The notes: generated by a model not told the origin, from the letters alone. DNA of 64,000 nt from Paenibacillus sp. N3.4 (GCF_008017805.1 NZ_VRTT01000022.1:30877-94876); one strand, 5' to 3'. Counted from the first letter of the stretch, positions 47,008 through 57,953 are shown. Program-made: numbers and translations.

Positions 47008-49234
47008 GGAATCGCATCCTTCCAGACTTTCGCCAGCTCGCTTATTGGAGACTGGAGACGCTGTTCGTTATTGATTTTAACGGTCAGATCTGCACCTGTG
47101 ACTGTTCCGATTTCTTGATAAGGTACGCCCTGCGAAGCAACCCAGTGTTTCAAGGCATCAGCCTTATCCGGGGATGCGGAAAGTAGGATACGCGATTGGC
47201 TTTCACTGAACAAAGTGAAATCCGGGCGAAGCTCAGAAGCTACGTTAACAGCAGCGCCTAGTCGTCCGCTGATACAGCTTTCAGCCAAAGCAACAGCCAA
47301 GCCGCCTTCGGACAAGTCATGTGCGGAAGCAACAAGACCTTCTTGAATGGCTTTCAGCACGGTTGTTTGCAGACGTTTCTCTACAGCCAGATCCAATTCA
47401 GGAGGACGGCCTTCGGTTACTTCGTGAATCACATATTGGAATTCGCTGCCGCCGAGCTCCGCTTTCGTCTCACCGAGCAGGATAATGATGTCGCCTTCTT
47501 TTTTGAAGCTTTGCGTCGTGATATGGTCGATGTCATGAATCAGACCTACCATTCCGATAACCGGAGTTGGGTAGATGGCACCTTTGGAGTTCTCGTTGTA
47601 CAGAGAAACGTTACCGCCGATAACCGGCGTATCCAAGAAGCGGCAAGCTTCCGCCATACCGTCCGTCGATTTCTCCAGCTGCCAGAAAATCTCTGGTTTA
47701 TCCGGACTACCGAAGTTCAGGTTGTCCGTAACCGCCAATGGCTCAGCACCGGAGCAGACGACGTTGCGCGCTGCTTCGGAAACGGCGATTCGTCCGCCAA
47801 CTTCCGGATCCAGGTACACATAGCGCCCGTTGCAGTCGGTCGTCATCGCGAGGCCCTTGCGGGTACCGCGAATCGTCACGACAGCTGCGTCCGAACCCGG
47901 GCGCACGGCTGTGTCTGTACGAACCATGTAGTCATACTGGTTGTACACCCACTCTTTGCTCGCTACCGTCGGAGACGCGAGCACGGATTTCAGCGCATCC
48001 GTTAGCTTCGTTACCTCTGGGTAACGAGTCGTATCGATCGCTGCGCTGGCTTCGTAATAAGCCGGCACTTTGCTCGGCTTATTGTACACTGGGCACTCGT
48101 CGACGAGTGCCCCTACAGGCATGTTCGCCACGACTTCACCGTGGTGGATCAACTTCAGGTAACCGTCATCGGTTACCTTGCCGACTTCGCGCAGTGCAAG
48201 CCCCAGCGCTCAAAAATGCCCTTGGCTTGCGCCTCATGCTTCGGCTCAACAACGAACAGCATACGCTCTTGCGACTCGGACAGCATCATTTCATAAGCTG
48301 TCATGCCTTCTTCGCGCTGCGGCACCTCATCCAGGTAAAGCTCCATGCCGTTGCCTGCTTTACTTGCCATCTCAGCGCTGGAGCAGGTAAGACCTGCAGC
48401 GCCCATATCTTGAATTCCGAGCACGATGCCGGAATCGATTAACTCTAAACATGCTTCCAGCACAAGCTTCTCCATGAATGGATCGCCGACTTGCACCGCT
48501 GGACGTTTGGCTTCCGACTCCGCTGTCAGCTCTTCGGACGCGAATGTCGCGCCGTGAATGCCGTCGCGGCCTGTCGCTGGGCCAACATAGAACACCGGGT
48601 TGCCAACGCCTTTGGCAACACCGCGTTGGATCTTATCGTGATCGATAAGCCCTACGCACATCGCATTGACGAGCGGGTTACCTTCGTAGCTCTCGTCGAA
48701 CATCACTTCGCCGCCAACTGTCGGAATCCCGATACAGTTACCGTATCCGGCGATTCCGGATACAACGTGTTCGAACAAGTATTTCACGCGGTCGTTTTGC
48801 AGCTTGCCGAAACGCAAGGAATTCAGCAGCGCTACAGGGCGCGCGCCCATCGAGAAAATATCACGGATAATACCGCCCACACCTGTCGCTGCGCCTTGGA
48901 AAGGCTCAATCGCGGATGGATGGTTGTGACTTTCAATTTTGAAAACAACGGCCTGGTTGTCGCCGATATCAACGATCCCAGCGCCTTCCCCTGGCCCCAT
49001 CAGAACGCGTGGTCCTGTAACCGGGAATTTGCGAAGAACAGGCTTCGAGTTTTTGTAAGAGCAATGCTCGGACCACATGACGCTGAATACGCCGATCTCC
49101 ACATAGTTCGGATTACGTCCGAGGAAGCCGCAAATTTTGGCAAACTCTTCGTCCGTTACGCCCATTTGCTTGTAAATTTTCTGTTCCGCGATTTGCTCGG
49201 CTGTTGGTTCCTTAGCGGATAGCTGCTGCGTCAT
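46992..49234 (-). pseudogene. purL: phosphoribosylformylglycinamidine synthase subunit PurL, split by a one-base deletion
   Basis: The first part, 353 codons (49234-48173), carries the N-terminal domain ([59 protein letters not shown]) and ends abnormally [12 protein letters not shown]. The second part, to 46992, carries GTRKGLAMTTDCNGRYVYLD and the C-terminal domain. Adding one G near 48187 (TGCGCGGAAGTC) restores [20 protein letters not shown], matching normal PurL of about 747 residues. The enzyme makes FGAM with PurQ and PurS. Neighbouring pur genes are intact and the reading frames abut as expected, so an assembly error is likely, though a purine-requiring mutant is possible. Confidence 0.93.
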
Positions 49235-49907
49235 GTTTGTCCCTCCAAGCGCTTAGAATTGATGTGAACATTTTCTTACCGTCTGCCGAACCCAGAATCT
49301 CATGAATGGCACGTTCTGGATGGGGCATCATACCTACTACATTTCCTGCTTTGTTGCTGATTCCTGCGATATCATCCAGCGATCCGTTCGGGTTGCTGCC
49401 CGCTTCGTAACGGAACACGATTTGTTTGTTTTCTTGCAGTTCTTTCAGTGTTGCTTCATCACAATAGTAGTTGCCTTCGCCGTGCGCGATTGGAATATCA
49501 ATCAGCTCGCCTTCGGCATAATCGCGTGTGAACGCTGTGTTGTTGTTCTCTACTTTGAGGATCGTTTGGTGGCAGCGGAACTTCATTCCGTTGTTGCGCA
49601 GCAGCGCTCCCGGCAGCAATCTTGCTTCTGTTAACACTTGGAATCCGTTACAAATACCTAGAATGTATTTGCCTTCTTCCGCCGCTTTGACGACAGATTT
49701 CATCACGTTCGTGAATTGCGCAATCGCTCCGCAACGCAAGTAATCCCCATAAGAGAATCCACCTGGCACGAGAATGCAGTCGTATTTGGACAAGTCGTCT
49801 TCTGTATGCCATACATAATCAACGGGCTGGCCGATTGTATCTTCGATTGCTTTGTACAAATCGATGTCGCAGTTTGATCCCGGAAACACAAGAACTGCAA
49901 AATTCAT
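49212..49907 (-). CDS. purQ: phosphoribosylformylglycinamidine synthase glutaminase PurQ
   Basis: The 231-residue class I glutamine amidotransferase supplies ammonia to PurL. The nucleophile is in [20 protein letters not shown] (Cys) and the His/Glu pair in [14 protein letters not shown]. The N-terminus [15 protein letters not shown] is standard. GAGGAGG precedes the ATG. It overlaps purL by 23 bases. Confidence 0.97.
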   Translation of the reverse strand: MNFAVLVFPGSNCDIDLYKAIEDTIGQPVDYVWHTEDDLSKYDCILVPGGFSYGDYLRCGAIAQFTNVMKSVVKAAEEGKYILGICNGFQVLTEARLLPGALLRNNGMKFRCHQTILKVENNNTAFTRDYAEGELIDIPIAHGEGNYYCDEATLKELQENKQIVFRYEAGSNPNGSLDDIAGISNKAGNVVGMMPHPERAIHEILGSADGKKMFTSILSAWRDKHDAAAIR

Positions 49908-49978
49908 GACGTATTCCTCCTCAGAGTTTAGCTTTAGCTAAACTTTCTTCGTAAGCATTTTCGTTTTACTTTGGCTTA

Positions 49979-50218
49979 TTACGCCAACTCGTAGCGGTAG
50001 TCTTCGATGACCGTGTTTGCAAGCAGCTTCTCACACATTGCTTTTACGCGTGCTTCTGCTTCTGCTTTATCGTTCGTATCCAGTTCCAATTCCAAGTATT
50101 TACCGATGCGCACTTTGCCAACTTCCTCGAAACCCATCGAATGAAGCGCTCCTTGCACCGCAGTTCCTTGAACGTCCAAGACGTTTTGTTTAATCGTTAC
50201 ATAGACGGTTGCTTTCAT
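49979..50218 (-). CDS. purS: phosphoribosylformylglycinamidine synthase subunit PurS
   Basis: The 79-residue protein (KATVYVTIKQNVLDVQGTAV, then GKYLELELD and CEKLLANTVIEDYRYE) is the small structural subunit that joins PurL and PurQ in Gram-positive FGAM synthases. Length and position between purC and purQ are exactly as in B. subtilis. Confidence 0.97.
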   Translation of the reverse strand: MKATVYVTIKQNVLDVQGTAVQGALHSMGFEEVGKVRIGKYLELELDTNDKAEAEARVKAMCEKLLANTVIEDYRYELA

Positions 50219-50281
50219 TGTCTAATCTCTCCTTAGGGTTATTCGCCAGCATTCTGGCATCGGAAGCATCCGCTTCGCTTC

Positions 50282-51181
50282 TTAATCTACCAAGCGGTGA
50301 AGAATCTCTTTATATCGGTTCGATGTTTCTTCCACAACAGAAGCTGGAAGCTCATCCGGCTCGCTATTTTTATCCCAACCCGAACCTGCCAGGTACGTAC
50401 GAACGGGTTCTTTGTCCATCGAATCAATCTCGATATCCAGGGCGTATTTCTCTTGTGACCAGTAACGGGAGGAATCCGGCGTGAATATTTCATCAATAAT
50501 AATGAGTTCACCTGCATAAAAGCCGAATTCAAACTTCGTATCTGCTAAAATAATGCCTTTTTGCTCACAGATCGCATGAGCCATAGTGTAAAGCATAATG
50601 CTCTTCTCCTGCAGTTCGTAAGTCAGCTGTTCACCGACCAACGCCGCCATTTGGTCCACGGAAATGTCTTCGTCATGGCCGACATCATTTTTCGCCGCAG
50701 GCGTGAAAATCGGGTTTTCCAGACGTTGATTCTTGCGCAAGCCTTCCGGCAGCTTACGGCCATTAATTTCACCCGTTTGCTCGTACTGTCTCCAGCCGTT
50801 GCCTGTAATGTACCCGCGAACGACGCATTCAATAGAGATGCGCTCCGCTTTTTTCGCTACAATAATACGCTCTCTCAGAAGCTCTCTCGCATCCGCATCC
50901 GGAATAATGTCTTGCAACTGATCGACGTCTGTGTGCACGATATGGTTTTTCATATAACCGCTCGTCACGCCAAACCAGTATTTGCTAAGCGCATTTAGTA
51001 CATATCCTTTATCAGGAACACCTGGCTTCAGGATGTAATCAAAAGCGGAAATCCGATCCGTTACCACGATCAGGAAGTTCTCGCCCAAATCATACAGCTC
51101 ACGCACTTTGCCTTTGTGAACCAGAGGCGCCTTAACAAGCTCAGCCGCAGAACCCAATATGTTGCTTGCCACGAACCACAC
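50282..51181 (-). CDS. purC: SAICAR synthetase PurC
   Basis: The 299-residue enzyme couples aspartate to CAIR with ATP. Motifs: HKGKVRELYDLGENFLIVVTDRISAFD, ERISIECVVRGYITGNGWR, ILADTKFEFG and DEIFTPDSSRYW. At about 299 residues it is longer than the 241-residue B. subtilis protein, owing to a longer C-terminus of the type seen in many other bacteria. The start is GTG 51181 or, with better spacing from AAGGA, GTG 51172. It follows purB by 33 bases. Confidence 0.96.
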   Translation of the reverse strand: MWFVASNILGSAAELVKAPLVHKGKVRELYDLGENFLIVVTDRISAFDYILKPGVPDKGYVLNALSKYWFGVTSGYMKNHIVHTDVDQLQDIIPDADARELLRERIIVAKKAERISIECVVRGYITGNGWRQYEQTGEINGRKLPEGLRKNQRLENPIFTPAAKNDVGHDEDISVDQMAALVGEQLTYELQEKSIMLYTMAHAICEQKGIILADTKFEFGFYAGELIIIDEIFTPDSSRYWSQEKYALDIEIDSMDKEPVRTYLAGSGWDKNSEPDELPASVVEETSNRYKEILHRLVD

Positions 51182-51214
51182 ACATCCTTCTTGGTATAAT
51201 GAAATGTTTGCTCT

Positions 51215-52510
51215 CTATTTCAAACCTAAACGGTCGAAGATCGTGTCTACGTGTTTCAAATGCCAGCTCGGATCGAAGCAATCCGCGATTTCTTCCGGGC
51301 TTAAAACTTCGGTAATGACAGAAGCATTTTCAACGATTTCACGGAATGAACGCTGCTCTTCCCATGCTTGCATCGCTCTAGGCTGTACCGTATCGTAAGC
51401 TTGCTCACGCGCAAAGCCTTTATCGATCAGCTTCGTCATGACGCGGCCTGAGAAAGGAACATCGTACGTGCTGCGCATGTTGCGTTTCATATTTTCAGGG
51501 AACACAGTCAAGTTCTTGATGATGTTGCCCAGACGGTTCAGCATATAGTTCAAAAGCTGCGTGGCATCCGGCAAAATAATACGCTCAACGGAGGAGTGCG
51601 AGATATCGCGCTCATGCCATAGCGTCACGTTCTCGTAAGCGGAAACCATGTGGCCGCGAATGACACGGGACAAGCCGGAGATGCTTTCGCAACCGATTGG
51701 GTTACGTTTGTGCGGCATAGCGGACGATCCTTTTTGCCCTTTAGCAAACGGCTCTTCCACTTCACGGAATTCGCTCTTTTGAAGCGCACGGATTTCAGTC
51801 GCGAACTTATCCAGGGATGTGGCAACCAATGCCAATGTCGCCATGTATTCTGCGTGACGGTCACGCTGCAGCGTTTGTGTGGAAATTGGTGCAGCTTTCG
51901 TGCCCAGCTTGCCGCATACATATTGCTCAACGAACGGGTCGATGTTCGCGTAGGTGCCTACCGCACCTGAGATTTTGCCGAATTGCACGCCATCAGCAGC
52001 AAAACGGAAACGCTCCAGGTTACGCTTCATTTCCTCGTACCACAGGGCCATTTTTAGACCAAAAGTTGTCGGCTCGGCATGTACGCCATGCGTTCTGCCC
52101 ATCATTGCCGTATCTTTATGTTCAATCGCTTTATTGCGCAGAATTTCAATGAAGTTCTGAATATCTTTATCCAAGATTTCGTTGGCTTGACGAAGCAAGT
52201 AACCAAGCGCCGTATCCACAACGTCCGTGGAAGTCAAACCGTAGTGAACCCACTTGCGCTCAGCGCCGAGCGTCTCGGAAACAGCTCTCGTGAAGGCGAT
52301 CACGTCATGGCGCGTCTCTTGCTCGATTTCATAGATGCGGTCGATATTGAAGCTTGCGTTCTCGCGCAGCACCTTCACATCTTCCTTAGGGATGACTCCA
52401 AGCTCTGACCAAGCTTCGCAAGAAAGAATCTCTACTTCAAGCCATGCTTGGAATTTGTTTTCCTCAGTCCAAATGCGTGCCATTTCCGGGCGTGTATAAC
52501 GTTCGATCAT
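51215..52510 (-). CDS. purB: adenylosuccinate lyase PurB
   Basis: The 431-residue fumarase/aspartase-superfamily enzyme acts twice in adenine nucleotide synthesis, releasing fumarate from SAICAR and from adenylosuccinate. Visible motifs: [37 protein letters not shown] (catalytic His) and the signature [20 protein letters not shown] lies nine bases before the ATG. It sits between purK and purC. Confidence 0.97.
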   Translation of the reverse strand: MIERYTRPEMARIWTEENKFQAWLEVEILSCEAWSELGVIPKEDVKVLRENASFNIDRIYEIEQETRHDVIAFTRAVSETLGAERKWVHYGLTSTDVVDTALGYLLRQANEILDKDIQNFIEILRNKAIEHKDTAMMGRTHGVHAEPTTFGLKMALWYEEMKRNLERFRFAADGVQFGKISGAVGTYANIDPFVEQYVCGKLGTKAAPISTQTLQRDRHAEYMATLALVATSLDKFATEIRALQKSEFREVEEPFAKGQKGSSAMPHKRNPIGCESISGLSRVIRGHMVSAYENVTLWHERDISHSSVERIILPDATQLLNYMLNRLGNIIKNLTVFPENMKRNMRSTYDVPFSGRVMTKLIDKGFAREQAYDTVQPRAMQAWEEQRSFREIVENASVITEVLSPEEIADCFDPSWHLKHVDTIFDRLGLK

Positions 52511-52536
52511 TTTGCCGTTCCTCCAATGATTATCAT

Positions 52537-53709
52537 TTACTTACTTTCCCAAATGCCTGTGCGTTCTATCCAAGCCAGTGCTTTCTCGGCATCGCTGGTC
52601 AGGAGATTGATGTGTCCCATTTTGCGTTTTTCTTTCGCTTCCAGCTTACCGTATAAATGAACCTTCGCGCTTACACCTAATTCTTCGCTTTCCAGAAAGC
52701 CTGGTTGGTCGATTTGTTGCTCAAGTGGAGCGATATGCTCACCAAGCAAATTCACCATGACCACAGGAGACATGAGCTCCGTGGAGCCGAGTGGCAAGTT
52801 GCAAATCGCGCGAACATGCTGTTCAAACTGCGAGGTACGGCACGCTTCCATCGTATAATGACCCGAGTTGTGCGGCCGCGGCGCCAGCTCATTGACATAA
52901 AGCTGGCCATCCTTGGTCAAAAATAACTCTACCGCGATCAGTCCGATCACACCCAGCGATTCGGCTATGCGTATCGCCAATAGCTCAGCCTCGTGCTGCA
53001 CAGCAGATGAGATGCGAGCCGGCACAATCGATTGATGCAGGATGTTATGTACATGTATATTTTCAGCGGCAGGAAAAGCCTTGACCTCACCGCGTGGACT
53101 TCTTGCTGCAATCACCGATAATTCCTTATCGAAATGAATGAATTGTTCGAGCACGAGCTCTGTTTTGGCGCGGCTGAGGGTTTCGTAAGCTTCCTCTACC
53201 TCCTCCAGCGAGCGAATCACCCACTGGCCTTTGCCGTCATAACCGCCTGTTGCTGTTTTGAGCACACACGGTGTGCCAAATCGCAAGACAGCTTCTTTCA
53301 GCGCCGCAGCGCTCGTGATTTCTGCATAGGGCGCGACAGGCACGCCTGCTGCTTCTATAGCTCTTTTTTCCCGCAACCGATGCTGCGTTGTATATAATAG
53401 ATGGCTTCCCTGTGGAACATAGGACTCTTTCATTAAGATGTCTGTCACATGGGCATCCACGTTCTCGAACTCGTACGTGATAACGTCCGACCGTGATGCC
53501 AGCTTTCTTGCCGCCTCGACATCGTCGAAGCTCGCTTGAATCTGCTCATCGGCGACTTGGCCGCAAGGCGCGTCCTCCGTCGGATCGAGCGTCACGAAGC
53601 GATAGCCCATGTTGCGTCCGGCCAAAGCCAGCATGCGGCCTAGTTGCCCGCCGCCCAAGACGCCGATCGTTCCACCGGGCTTGATGACTTTACTGCTGGT
53701 CTCGCTCAT
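52537..53709 (-). CDS. purK: N5-carboxyaminoimidazole ribonucleotide synthase PurK
   Basis: The 390-residue ATP-grasp enzyme forms N5-CAIR from AIR, ATP and bicarbonate. It starts [18 protein letters not shown], with [31 protein letters not shown] and [27 protein letters not shown]. Its ATG overlaps the purE stop in the sequence ATGA, giving coupled translation. Length is normal. Confidence 0.97.
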   Translation of the reverse strand: MSETSSKVIKPGGTIGVLGGGQLGRMLALAGRNMGYRFVTLDPTEDAPCGQVADEQIQASFDDVEAARKLASRSDVITYEFENVDAHVTDILMKESYVPQGSHLLYTTQHRLREKRAIEAAGVPVAPYAEITSAAALKEAVLRFGTPCVLKTATGGYDGKGQWVIRSLEEVEEAYETLSRAKTELVLEQFIHFDKELSVIAARSPRGEVKAFPAAENIHVHNILHQSIVPARISSAVQHEAELLAIRIAESLGVIGLIAVELFLTKDGQLYVNELAPRPHNSGHYTMEACRTSQFEQHVRAICNLPLGSTELMSPVVMVNLLGEHIAPLEQQIDQPGFLESEELGVSAKVHLYGKLEAKEKRKMGHINLLTSDAEKALAWIERTGIWESK

Positions 53710-54191
53710 AACAGGTCACTGCTTTCGATAACCGTTTGCGCAATGCGCTCGCGGCGCGCTCTGACTTTCGCTTGCAGCTCAGGCTCGAATGCTCCGAGGA
53801 TCTGCGCAGCGAGCAGTCCGGCATTCGTTGCGCCCGCATGTCCGATTGCCACAGTTGCGACAGGAATGCCGCCCGGCATTTGCACAATCGACAGCAGTGA
53901 ATCAAGTCCATTCAGTGTGGACGTTTTCACTGGAACACCAATAACCGGAAGCTCTGTTTTGGCTGCTACCATCCCTGGTAAATGCGCCGCCCCGCCTGCT
54001 CCGGCAATAATGACTTGAATGCCTCGGCTTGCTGCCGATGACGCATATTCGAACATAAGGTCAGGCGTTCTGTGCGCGGAAACAACTTTCTTCTCATAAG
54101 GCACTTCCAGCTCTTCCAATATGTCGCAAGCGTGCTTCATCGTTTCCCAATCCGACTGGCTTCCCATTATGACACCAACACGTACACTCAT
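53706..54191 (-). CDS. purE: N5-carboxyaminoimidazole ribonucleotide mutase PurE
   Basis: The 161-residue mutase converts N5-CAIR to CAIR. The signature [30 protein letters not shown] (His) and [25 protein letters not shown] are all present. The start is ATG 54189-54191; an in-frame GTG directly upstream is less likely. It is the first gene of the operon and follows a riboswitch leader of about 270 bases. Confidence 0.97.
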   Translation of the reverse strand: MSVRVGVIMGSQSDWETMKHACDILEELEVPYEKKVVSAHRTPDLMFEYASSAASRGIQVIIAGAGGAAHLPGMVAAKTELPVIGVPVKTSTLNGLDSLLSIVQMPGGIPVATVAIGHAGATNAGLLAAQILGAFEPELQAKVRARRERIAQTVIESSDLL

Positions 54192-54304
54192 CACTAACCC
54201 ACTCTCAAAAAGGTGATTTTTTGTATGGAAACAAAGTCTCTCATTCCAACTTAAAAATGCCCAGCACTAGAATACACGATTCTATAAACTGGACAGCAAA
54301 AGAA

Positions 54305-54349
54305 CCGAATGCAAAAAGACCATCATCTTTCTATGGTTTCCCTCATTCG
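54305..54349 (-). terminator. riboswitch-controlled transcription terminator
   Basis: On the minus strand an outer CGAATG/CATTCG helix and an inner ACCAT/ATGGT helix surround CTTTTTG, 4-50 bases after the aptamer. Guanine binding would be expected to favour this hairpin and stop transcription. Confidence 0.6.
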
Positions 54350-54352
54350 CTT

Positions 54353-54421
54353 CCTCGTAGTCCAAAAATTCATGGTTTTTGGGTAGAAACTTTCAGGCCT
54401 TATCCCTGATTTTATACGAGT
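54353..54421 (-). promoter_or_regulatory. guanine-type purine riboswitch aptamer
   Basis: On the minus strand CTCGTATAAAATCAGGGATA and GGCCTGAAAGTTTCTACC then ACCATGAATTTTTGGACTACGAG match the purine aptamer: P1 CTCGTA/TACGAG, the conserved AAGTTTCTACC junction, and the P2 and P3 helices. The specificity base in GACTACG is C, so guanine or hypoxanthine is expected, not adenine. This is the same element that controls the B. subtilis pur operon. Confidence 0.92.
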
Positions 54422-54465
54422 TGATTCGACATTTTCAATTAGTGCGGCTTCATTCCCGCTTACCT

Positions 54466-54546
54466 AGTTTACTACCAACTGACGTGCCGTGTCAATTTAG
54501 AAAAACGAACGATTTTTAGTTATTTCTTTCCGATAGTTCGCTTTTT
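54466..54546 (-). promoter_or_regulatory. pur promoter with a PurR PurBox pair
   Basis: On the minus strand TTGACA (54490-54495) and TAAACT (54466-54471) are 18 bases apart. Upstream lie two inverted boxes, GCGAACTATCGG (about 54529-54543) and ATCGTTCGTTTTT (about 54501-54514), about 16 bases apart, matching the PurBox consensus AWWWCCGAACWWT. PurR would repress here unless PRPP is high. Confidence 0.85.
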
Positions 54547-54710
54547 AGTCGATTTTCGGTGCATCCGAATGGTTCGAGACCTAAAATACGAATCTCATTC
54601 ATCTTTAGAGTACAAAATTGTTGAATCATTGTTCGTATGTAAGCCAATTTTTAGCCTAGAATACTTTCGACATGACATTCATGATCATTTTCAAAACCAG
54701 CGGCATGCGA

Positions 54711-54768
54711 AAAAAAGAGGATGTTCTTTAGCTGATAAGCTTGAACACCCTCTTTTACTATTTTTTTT
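54711..54768. terminator. hairpin terminator, no clear upstream gene
   Basis: AAAAAAGAGGATGTTCTT pairs with TTGAACACCCTCTTTT, followed by a run of T. It may insulate the pur promoter from the dct region. Confidence 0.7.
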
Positions 54769-54881
54769 GGCTCATCGTTAGAATCATTGCTTGACTTTAA
54801 ACATTCTGGTACGAATAGTACCATGCGGGTTCGGGTCCCACCCGTCTCGACTGCGATTGTAGAACGATTGGATAGGCAAGC

Positions 54882-55007
54882 GGACACAGTAGCCGTTATT
54901 TGCCCTTATCCCTTGCCATGCACCTGCTCCGCGGACATACGTTCCGTTAAGGACAGTGAAATCGTAGACATCGGCCCATTATCGCTCGAATAACGGCGCT
55001 GATGTCC
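54882..55007. repeat. palindromic intergenic element of about 126 bp
   Basis: The left arm GGACACAGTAGCCGTTATTTG (54882-54902) is the imperfect inverse of the right arm CGAATAACGGCGCTGATGTCC (54987-55007). A related stretch, GGACATACGTTCCGTTAAGG, lies between them. It has the form of a small non-coding dispersed repeat. Confidence 0.55.
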
Positions 55008-55164
55008 ACTAAGTTCCCAAATAAGCCCTTCAAGACTACAATAACGGATCCACGGTCCGTTCATCACCCCAGCCCTCTTGCCCCCTCTATCCTTTCATCA
55101 AGCACAGATTCCAATGTCGAACCTTCTTTTTTATACAAATTAGCAAGCGCCTTCATGAATCGCT

Positions 55165-56463
55165 CTATAAGGACGAAGCTTTTTTTACGGGCAAAGTTTC
55201 TTTAGACACTTGTAAAACGGGACTTGAATCTGAATCTGGATTCGGATGAAATTGATTTTCGCTTTTGGCGATTACAATTGTCGCAACGCTATTGCCAATA
55301 ATGTTCGTGATAGCTCTAGCTTCCGACATGAAACGGTCTACCCCGATCAAGAGCGCCATTCCTTCTATTGGAATGACGTTATTCGGAATCGCCGCCAGCG
55401 TAGCCGCTAATGTGACGAAACCCGATCCCGTAACGCCAGCCGCGCCCTTCGAAGTCAGCATCAGCACACCAAGGAAGGTCAGCACCTGTATCCAGTCGAG
55501 ATGAACGCCATACGCTTGTGCAATGAACAACCCTGCCATGGACAAATAAATAGATGTGCCATCCAAGTTGAACGAGTATCCCGTAGGAACGACAAGTCCG
55601 ACAACAGGCTTGGAGGCACCGAACTTCTCCAGCTTTTCCATGACCCGTGGCAGCGCGGATTCGGATGAAGACGTCCCTAGTACAAGCAACAGCTCTTCTT
55701 TGATGAATCGCAGCAGTTTAAAAATACTGAAACCGTATATCTTGCAAATCGTTCCTAACACAACGAAGATGAACAAGGCCATGGTTACATAAACAGACCC
55801 CATCATTTTACCCAGTGAGAATAAGGAGTGCACGCCGAATTTGCCGATCGTATAAGACATGGCACCAAAAGCAGCAATCGGAGAGAATTTCATGATGATC
55901 GCAACAATACGGAAGAAAACTTCATTCGTTTTCTCAAAAAAGGTCGTAACCGGTTTAACCCTATCACCAAGACCCGCCATCGCTAAGCCAAATAGGACGG
56001 AAAAGAATAACACCGGAAGCATATCGCCTTTAGCGAACGCAGCCATCACGTTATCAGGAACGACACCCGTAATGAAATCCAAGAATCCATGGCTGCTATC
56101 TGCCGCTTGTTTCGTATATTTCGCCACATCCGCAGCTTTCACAGCACTTGTGTTCATCCCTGCACCTGGATGAAACATATACATAACGGCAATACCGATA
56201 GCCATAGCAAACGTAGTGATGATTTCGAAGTATAACAGCGCTTTACCGCCGATTCGACCTATTTTCTTCAAATCGCCCATGCCCGAGAAACCGATTACAA
56301 TGGTAAAGAAAACGATCGGAGCAATCACCATCTTGATCATCTTCACAAATATATCGGAAAGTATTTTTAAGTTATCCGCTTGTTGTGGAAAAATCACCCC
56401 CACTGCAATTCCTAGCACAATCGCTACCAATACCTGCACCGTTAAGTTTTTTCCAAGTCTCAT
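55165..56463 (-). CDS. dctP: dicarboxylate/cation symporter (DctA/DctP, DAACS family)
   Basis: The 432-residue polytopic protein has eight or so membrane helices and the family signatures FFTIVIGFSGMGDLKKIGRI, the serine-rich hairpin LLLVLGTSSSESALPRVMEKL, GYSFNLDGTSIYLSMAGLF and LIGVDRFMSEARAITNIIGN. It imports C4-dicarboxylates with H+ or Na+. AAGGAGG precedes the ATG. It follows the malic enzyme gene by 65 bases on the same strand, so both are probably one transcript under DctSR. Confidence 0.94.
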   Translation of the reverse strand: MRLGKNLTVQVLVAIVLGIAVGVIFPQQADNLKILSDIFVKMIKMVIAPIVFFTIVIGFSGMGDLKKIGRIGGKALLYFEIITTFAMAIGIAVMYMFHPGAGMNTSAVKAADVAKYTKQAADSSHGFLDFITGVVPDNVMAAFAKGDMLPVLFFSVLFGLAMAGLGDRVKPVTTFFEKTNEVFFRIVAIIMKFSPIAAFGAMSYTIGKFGVHSLFSLGKMMGSVYVTMALFIFVVLGTICKIYGFSIFKLLRFIKEELLLVLGTSSSESALPRVMEKLEKFGASKPVVGLVVPTGYSFNLDGTSIYLSMAGLFIAQAYGVHLDWIQVLTFLGVLMLTSKGAAGVTGSGFVTLAATLAAIPNNVIPIEGMALLIGVDRFMSEARAITNIIGNSVATIVIAKSENQFHPNPDSDSSPVLQVSKETLPVKKASSL

Positions 56464-56528
56464 ATGAATCCTCCTTAAAGTCTTGTCTAAACAAAACTTT
56501 CTTCGTAAGCGTAAGCCCTGTCCATCAT

Positions 56529-57953
56529 CTAGGCCTGCACTTTTTCCTTGCGTCTTCTGGCAACTCCATCTTCATAAGCCGCATGAATGACAGCCTCTCT
56601 GACTCGTTCTGCTACGGACTGATTGAATACGCTTGGAATGATGTAATACTCATTCAATTCATCCTCTTGAACGACAGATGCAATGGCCTTGGCCGCAGCA
56701 AGCTTCATATTTTCCGTCACTCTGGATGCTCTACAATCCAGCAATCCTCGGAACAAGCCCGGGAAGCACAGCACATTATTGATCTGGTTCGGATAATCGG
56801 AACGTCCGGTCGCCATGACCCTTACGTAAGGCTCAGCCTCTTCGGGAAGAATTTCCGGCACTGGGTTTGCCATCGCAAAGACAATCGGATCAGCCGCCAT
56901 TTTCGCGACGTCCTCCTTCTTTAGAACACCTGGACCTGACACGCCGATAAATATATCGGCTCCCTCTATAACCTCCGACAACGAACCGTGAATCTGCTCT
57001 GGGTTGGTGTGTTCCGCATACCACTGCCAGAATGGGTTGTCGTACACACCCTCTCTTGTAATGGCTCCGAATCGATCAACGCCGACGATATTTCGAACAC
57101 CCGCTGCCATCAGCATTTTCGTGCATGCCGTACCTGCTGCTCCAATGCCGCAAAGCACAACTTTACAATCCTCAAGCTTCTTGTTCACGATCTTGACCGC
57201 ATTGAACAACCCTGCCAAAAGCACAACAGCTGTACCATGCTGATCATCATGAAAGACCGGAATATCCAGTTCCTCAATAAGCCGCTGTTCGATTTCAAAG
57301 CATCTGGGTGCCGATATATCCTCCAAGTTAATTCCACCGAACGTTGGAGATAACGCTTTCACAATAGACACGATTTCATCTGTATCCTGTGTAGCCAGAC
57401 ATATAGGAAATGCATCAACGCCTGCCAATTGCTTAAACAACATGGCCTTTCCTTCCATTACAGGCATTGCTGCTTCAGGTCCGATATTCCCAAGACCCAG
57501 CACGGCAGTTCCATCCGAGATGACCGCAACCGTATTACGTTTAATCGTTAATGTATGGGCAAGCGACGGCTTTTCGTGGATCGCCATGCACACTTTGGCC
57601 ACTCCCGGTGTATACACCCTGGAAAGATCATCCCGATTTTTGATCGGATACTTTGGACTCATTTCGATCTTCCCGCCCAAATGAAGCAGGAACGTTTGAT
57701 CCGAAACATGCACGATTTTCACTCCCGCTAATGTGCGGATAGCCGAGGCGATCAGCTCGGTGTGCTTGTTATCGTACACGTTGATCGTAATATCTCGGAC
57801 CGTAATGTTTTTGTCCGTTCGAACGACATCAATGGCTATGATATCTCCGCCCGCATCACTAATGGCCGTGGCAACACTACCGAATGAAACGGTATCCTTA
57901 TCCAATTCAAGCCGCAAAATAATACTTGTATTAACTCCCGATGGGATCGACAT
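56529..57953 (-). CDS. NAD(P)-dependent malic enzyme with N-terminal ACT domain
   Basis: The 474-residue enzyme decarboxylates malate to pyruvate. Residues 10-85 form an ACT-like domain (IILRLELDKDTVSFGSVATA, DIIAIDVVRTDKN), a ligand-sensing fold. The catalytic part has YTPGVAKVCMAIHEKP, VAVISDGTAVLGLGNIGPEA, KALSPTFGGINLEDISAPRC, PVFHDDQHGTAVVLLAGL and the nucleotide fold VVLCGIGAAGTACTKML. The start at ATG 57951-57953 fits GAGGTGAAG. It couples to the symporter and to malate sensing by DctSR. Confidence 0.94.
   Translation of the reverse strand: MSIPSGVNTSIILRLELDKDTVSFGSVATAISDAGGDIIAIDVVRTDKNITVRDITINVYDNKHTELIASAIRTLAGVKIVHVSDQTFLLHLGGKIEMSPKYPIKNRDDLSRVYTPGVAKVCMAIHEKPSLAHTLTIKRNTVAVISDGTAVLGLGNIGPEAAMPVMEGKAMLFKQLAGVDAFPICLATQDTDEIVSIVKALSPTFGGINLEDISAPRCFEIEQRLIEELDIPVFHDDQHGTAVVLLAGLFNAVKIVNKKLEDCKVVLCGIGAAGTACTKMLMAAGVRNIVGVDRFGAITREGVYDNPFWQWYAEHTNPEQIHGSLSEVIEGADIFIGVSGPGVLKKEDVAKMAADPIVFAMANPVPEILPEEAEPYVRVMATGRSDYPNQINNVLCFPGLFRGLLDCRASRVTENMKLAAAKAIASVVQEDELNEYYIIPSVFNQSVAERVREAVIHAAYEDGVARRRKEKVQA

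Noticed and set aside
54828..54865. tRNA-like T-arm (GCGGGTTCGGGTCCCACC) on the plus strand
   Set aside because: No matching acceptor stem, D-arm or anticodon arm can be built upstream.
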